Origin: Candidatus Bathyarchaeota archaeon
Lineage (GTDB): Archaea; Thermoproteota; Bathyarchaeia; Bathyarchaeales; Bathyarchaeaceae
NCBI GenBank assembly: GCA_014859755.1
Contig: JACUTO010000071.1
Span: 1-7,300, forward strand
Direction: 5' to 3'
DNA: 7,300 bases
Of this stretch, positions 5,444-7,300 are shown piece by piece. Made by a program: the position numbers and the translations under genes. The notes beneath the pieces are model-generated. The model was not told where the DNA came from and did not search any database. It was given only the letters and a program-made list of their open reading frames with translations. The first letter of the stretch is position 1, and each line of letters opens with the position of its first letter.

Positions 5444-6157
5444 TTACTCGCGCCTGGAAAAGCTCTTAATAATTACTGAAATCCTCTCGTCTCCTTTGAT
5501 GACAATTCCTTTCAATGTTGAAATCATTCCAAGAATTGTGTTTCTCATAATCTTCTGAACAAAAGGATTTAATGGCAAAACGCGTTCGTCGATCTGAATT
5601 TTCAGTTTTTCTTCGCGTTTCCGTTTTCTTTCAACCAAAACCGCGGCTTTTTGGTTCACTAGATCCACCAACTTTTCAGGCTCTTTAAGCACGTCAACGT
5701 AAGGAATTTTTGGTTTCGCTGCTTCGGTCGGAATGGGGCCGACGAGAGTCAGTAGGGGTTTATAGTGTCCAGAAGCCTCGAGAACCTCGTCGGTTGTTTT
5801 GACAGCCACTATTTTTGGCACGGTTAGATTTTGTCCGATTAGTTTCTTGAACCCTTCAAGGATCAAAAATTCCACATCATCTTCGCATTCTGTAACTAGC
5901 TGTTCTAGGCTGTATTTTGTGGTGTCGGCTTTTCTGATGACCGTTAGTTCGTTGGGTGCTACGCTTATGACGGTGCGGGCTCCGGCCTTGGCGTGCCTCC
6001 ACGTGTCTTTTCCCTTGGTGTCTATTGTAAAGCTGGTTTCGGGTATGTGCTTAACAGTGGCGACTTTGTATCCCCTTTCTGTTAGTCCTCTAACTAAGAT
6101 TTCTACGGCTGTGGTTTTGCCTGATTTTTTGCTTCCAACGACGGCGACTATGAACAT
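5444..6157 (-). CDS. mobB: MobB-like GTPase, molybdopterin-guanine dinucleotide biosynthesis protein B with C-terminal extension
   Basis: This is a 237-residue cytoplasmic P-loop protein. Walker A is GSKKSGKT (8-15). The MobB signature follows at about 34-60: VKH, then F-x-ID, then GKDTWRH and AGA. LILEGFK (98-104) holds the acidic segment, and a VDVLKEPEKLVDLV helix ends the core near residue 167. MobB assists MobA in attaching the nucleotide to the molybdenum or tungsten pterin cofactor; no mobA is visible in the window. Canonical MobB is about 165-175 residues. Here a basic linker (VERKRKREEK) leads to about 55 extra residues (LPLNPFVQKIMRN, then ILGMISTLKG and two short strands). I associate such a tail with archaeal MobB-like proteins, and its role is unknown. 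ATG 6157 is preceded by GGAG with a 12-base spacer, somewhat long. It lies downstream of the CitG-like gene across 98 bases and may have its own promoter. Confidence 0.88.
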   Translation of the reverse strand: MFIVAVVGSKKSGKTTAVEILVRGLTERGYKVATVKHIPETSFTIDTKGKDTWRHAKAGARTVISVAPNELTVIRKADTTKYSLEQLVTECEDDVEFLILEGFKKLIGQNLTVPKIVAVKTTDEVLEASGHYKPLLTLVGPIPTEAAKPKIPYVDVLKEPEKLVDLVNQKAAVLVERKRKREEKLKIQIDERVLPLNPFVQKIMRNTILGMISTLKGIVIKGDERISVIIKSFSRRE

Positions 6158-6198
6158 GCTGTCTTCTCGCTCCTCTTGCGTATTAGAAGGTTTCTGAA

Positions 6199-6206
6199 AT
6201 TTAAAT
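6199..6206 (-). promoter_or_regulatory. Candidate TATA box for mobB
   Basis: ATTTAAAT, within the minus-strand context CTGATTTAAATTTCAG, is the best TATA-like sequence in the 98 bases before mobB. A transcript start about 25 bases on would fall near 6176, just ahead of the GAGGAG ribosome site. It suggests mobB can be expressed independently of the citG-like gene. Confidence 0.45.
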
Positions 6207-6255
6207 CAGGATGTTCGACTTCACTTGTGCGGGCAAAGGAGAAACTCAAACATGT

Positions 6256-7209
6256 TTATGGTCTGTATCCGTTTAGGATGCTGATTGCTAAAACCGCCTC
6301 CGTAATGTCTGCTGTTGTCCCTGGATTGAGCCTGTGGGCTGGATCTTTGAGTTTTTTGTCGAACTTCTGAAGGAGATTTCTTCCAGATGGAGTTGTTAAG
6401 CCACCTTTTTCTAACACCCGCCCAGCCTCGGCTGAAATTCTCTTTGCCTCGGCTAAACCTACTTTTCGACTGATGAAGGTGTCTGGGACTTCGGAGAGAA
6501 TTTTTAGGAAGGTGTGCACTGTTGCCGTGTTTACGTCCGTCGTCTCTTTGAGTTGTTGAGTAAAATATGGGTGGCCCAAGTCAAAGGTGATGGGGTAGTT
6601 GTTTACCCACTCAGATGCGATGGAGTCGTATGCAGAAGCGATCTTAAACACTTCTAAAAGAGTCACTTGCTCGTCCAGAATTTTCTGTTTCGAAGCTGGA
6701 TCCGTCACATCGAGTTTTGGAGCTTTACCCAAGCCGCTTGGTTTGGCGATTTGTATTGCGTCGTAAACATTTACTGCGTCCATCGGGGTGCTGGATTCAA
6801 CGATCACCTTCATGTTTTTTCTGAGCTTGGATGGGGAAAACTTCTCTTCAGCGAGCATTCCAGCAGCAACTGCTATCGGTGAAAGCAAGATTATTGCTCC
6901 TAAAAGCGTGTTTCCATCACTCTGCCACAAACTTACGCTCTTGACAGCATCCTTGATTATTGTTCCAATTCCAACATCGGTTGGGTTGATCTTTCCTTCA
7001 GAAACCTTGATTCCCTGTTCAGCTGCGTGTTTAAAGTGTGGTGCCACGGCAACGGCTGATGCCAAAAAATGTTCGTATCTTGTCTCTTGGAAATCAGCGG
7101 TTCGATGAATGTTTCCAGGCTTTGGATAAGCACTAACTTCGAGGAGAATAGCTAGTTCTAGGCATCTGGAGACGTGTTCTGCTGTTTCTGTGGATGAACT
7201 GAAACTCAT
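6256..7209 (-). CDS. CitG-family protein (triphosphoribosyl-dephospho-CoA synthase-like)
   Basis: This is a 317-residue protein of the CitG/MdcB family (COG1767, PF01874). Visible family motifs, in order, are an N-terminal helix with LEVSAYPKPGNIHR (23-36), GNTLLGAIILLSP (99-111), KPSGLGKAPKLDV (156-168), and the C-terminal RLNPGTTADITEAVLAI (293-309). In bacteria CitG joins ATP and dephospho-CoA to make the prosthetic group of citrate or malonate lyase-type enzymes. No lyase or acyl-carrier gene is seen here, and archaeal members often lack that context, so the substrate may be different. ATG 7209 is preceded by GAGG (7222-7219) with a nine-base spacer. Length and end motifs look complete. 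It is upstream of mobB on the same strand with a 98-base gap; both are cofactor-assembly genes, but a functional link is only conjecture. Confidence 0.88.
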   Translation of the reverse strand: MSFSSSTETAEHVSRCLELAILLEVSAYPKPGNIHRTADFQETRYEHFLASAVAVAPHFKHAAEQGIKVSEGKINPTDVGIGTIIKDAVKSVSLWQSDGNTLLGAIILLSPIAVAAGMLAEEKFSPSKLRKNMKVIVESSTPMDAVNVYDAIQIAKPSGLGKAPKLDVTDPASKQKILDEQVTLLEVFKIASAYDSIASEWVNNYPITFDLGHPYFTQQLKETTDVNTATVHTFLKILSEVPDTFISRKVGLAEAKRISAEAGRVLEKGGLTTPSGRNLLQKFDKKLKDPAHRLNPGTTADITEAVLAISILNGYRP

Positions 7210-7238
7210 GATGATTAACCTCGAAATTACACTGTATA

Positions 7239-7284
7239 GTCATTTTGTATGGTGAAGTTTAATTAACCTTATGTAGAAAATGAC
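7239..7284 (-). promoter_or_regulatory. Candidate promoter of the CitG-like gene bracketed by an inverted repeat
   Basis: On the minus strand, GGTTAATTAAACTT (7268-7255) contains a TATA-like core. It would place the transcript start near 7230, just before the GAGG at 7222. The core is flanked by GTCATTTTGTA (7239-7249) and TAGAAAATGAC (7274-7284), which are inverted copies matching at 10 of 11 positions and separated by 24 bases. Paired sites on both sides of the TATA box could be operator half-sites. This is inferred from pattern only. Confidence 0.4.
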
Positions 7285-7300
7285 ACTCCGTCTTCTCTTG

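Noticed and set aside
1..7300. CRISPR arrays, tRNA or rRNA genes, transposases
   Set aside because: No regularly spaced repeats, no tRNA-like cloverleaf with the GTTCRA-type arm, and no transposase motifs were seen on either strand.

Overview
The window looks like a piece of an archaeal chromosome, probably from the TACK group. A Bathyarchaeia-like lineage is my best guess, but that rests on impression and not on a search. The main evidence is a compact cell-division (Cdv/ESCRT-III) cluster. Supporting evidence is strong Shine-Dalgarno sites matching the archaeal 16S tail (GGAGGTGA, GGTGA), TATA-like boxes about 25 bases before plausible transcript starts, and a MobB with a C-terminal extension I associate with archaea. 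Base composition is moderate and coding density is high; no gap between genes exceeds about 225 bases.

Layout. The left edge holds the N-terminal part of a DUF1028 (Ntn-hydrolase-like) gene on the minus strand. It is divergent from a TSUP/TauE-type anion permease at 395-1207 (+). Next is a small two-helix membrane protein on the minus strand (1349-1570), divergent from the centrepiece: four co-directional genes at 1794-5285 (+). These are a short ESCRT-III paralogue, CdvA (PRC barrel plus coiled coil), full-length CdvB (ESCRT-III core, MIM2-like proline motif, C-terminal winged helix) and CdvC (MIT domain plus Vps4-type AAA+ ATPase). The cluster ends at an elaborate imperfect inverted repeat (5320-5443) that can fold as a branched RNA. 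It fills most of the convergent gap before mobB (5444-6157, -), and a CitG-family gene (6256-7209, -) lies upstream of mobB.

How the genes work together. By family knowledge, CdvA sits at the membrane at mid-cell and recruits CdvB through CdvB's winged helix. CdvB and shorter paralogues form constricting filaments, and CdvC binds their MIM2 motifs through its MIT domain and remodels them with ATP. All of these interaction modules are visible here. The mobB and citG-like genes belong to cofactor metabolism (Mo/W-pterin and a CoA-derived prosthetic group or related compound) and have no obvious link to division.

Most unusual observation. Three genes (DUF1028, cdvA, cdvB) have a good Shine-Dalgarno site and family-consistent N-termini but no ATG, GTG or TTG where the start should be. 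The expected start codons are ACG, ACG and ATC. In cdvA the nearest canonical start would delete the whole PRC barrel. In cdvB it would delete residues that align without gaps to the neighbouring paralogue. Conventional gene callers would truncate all three proteins.
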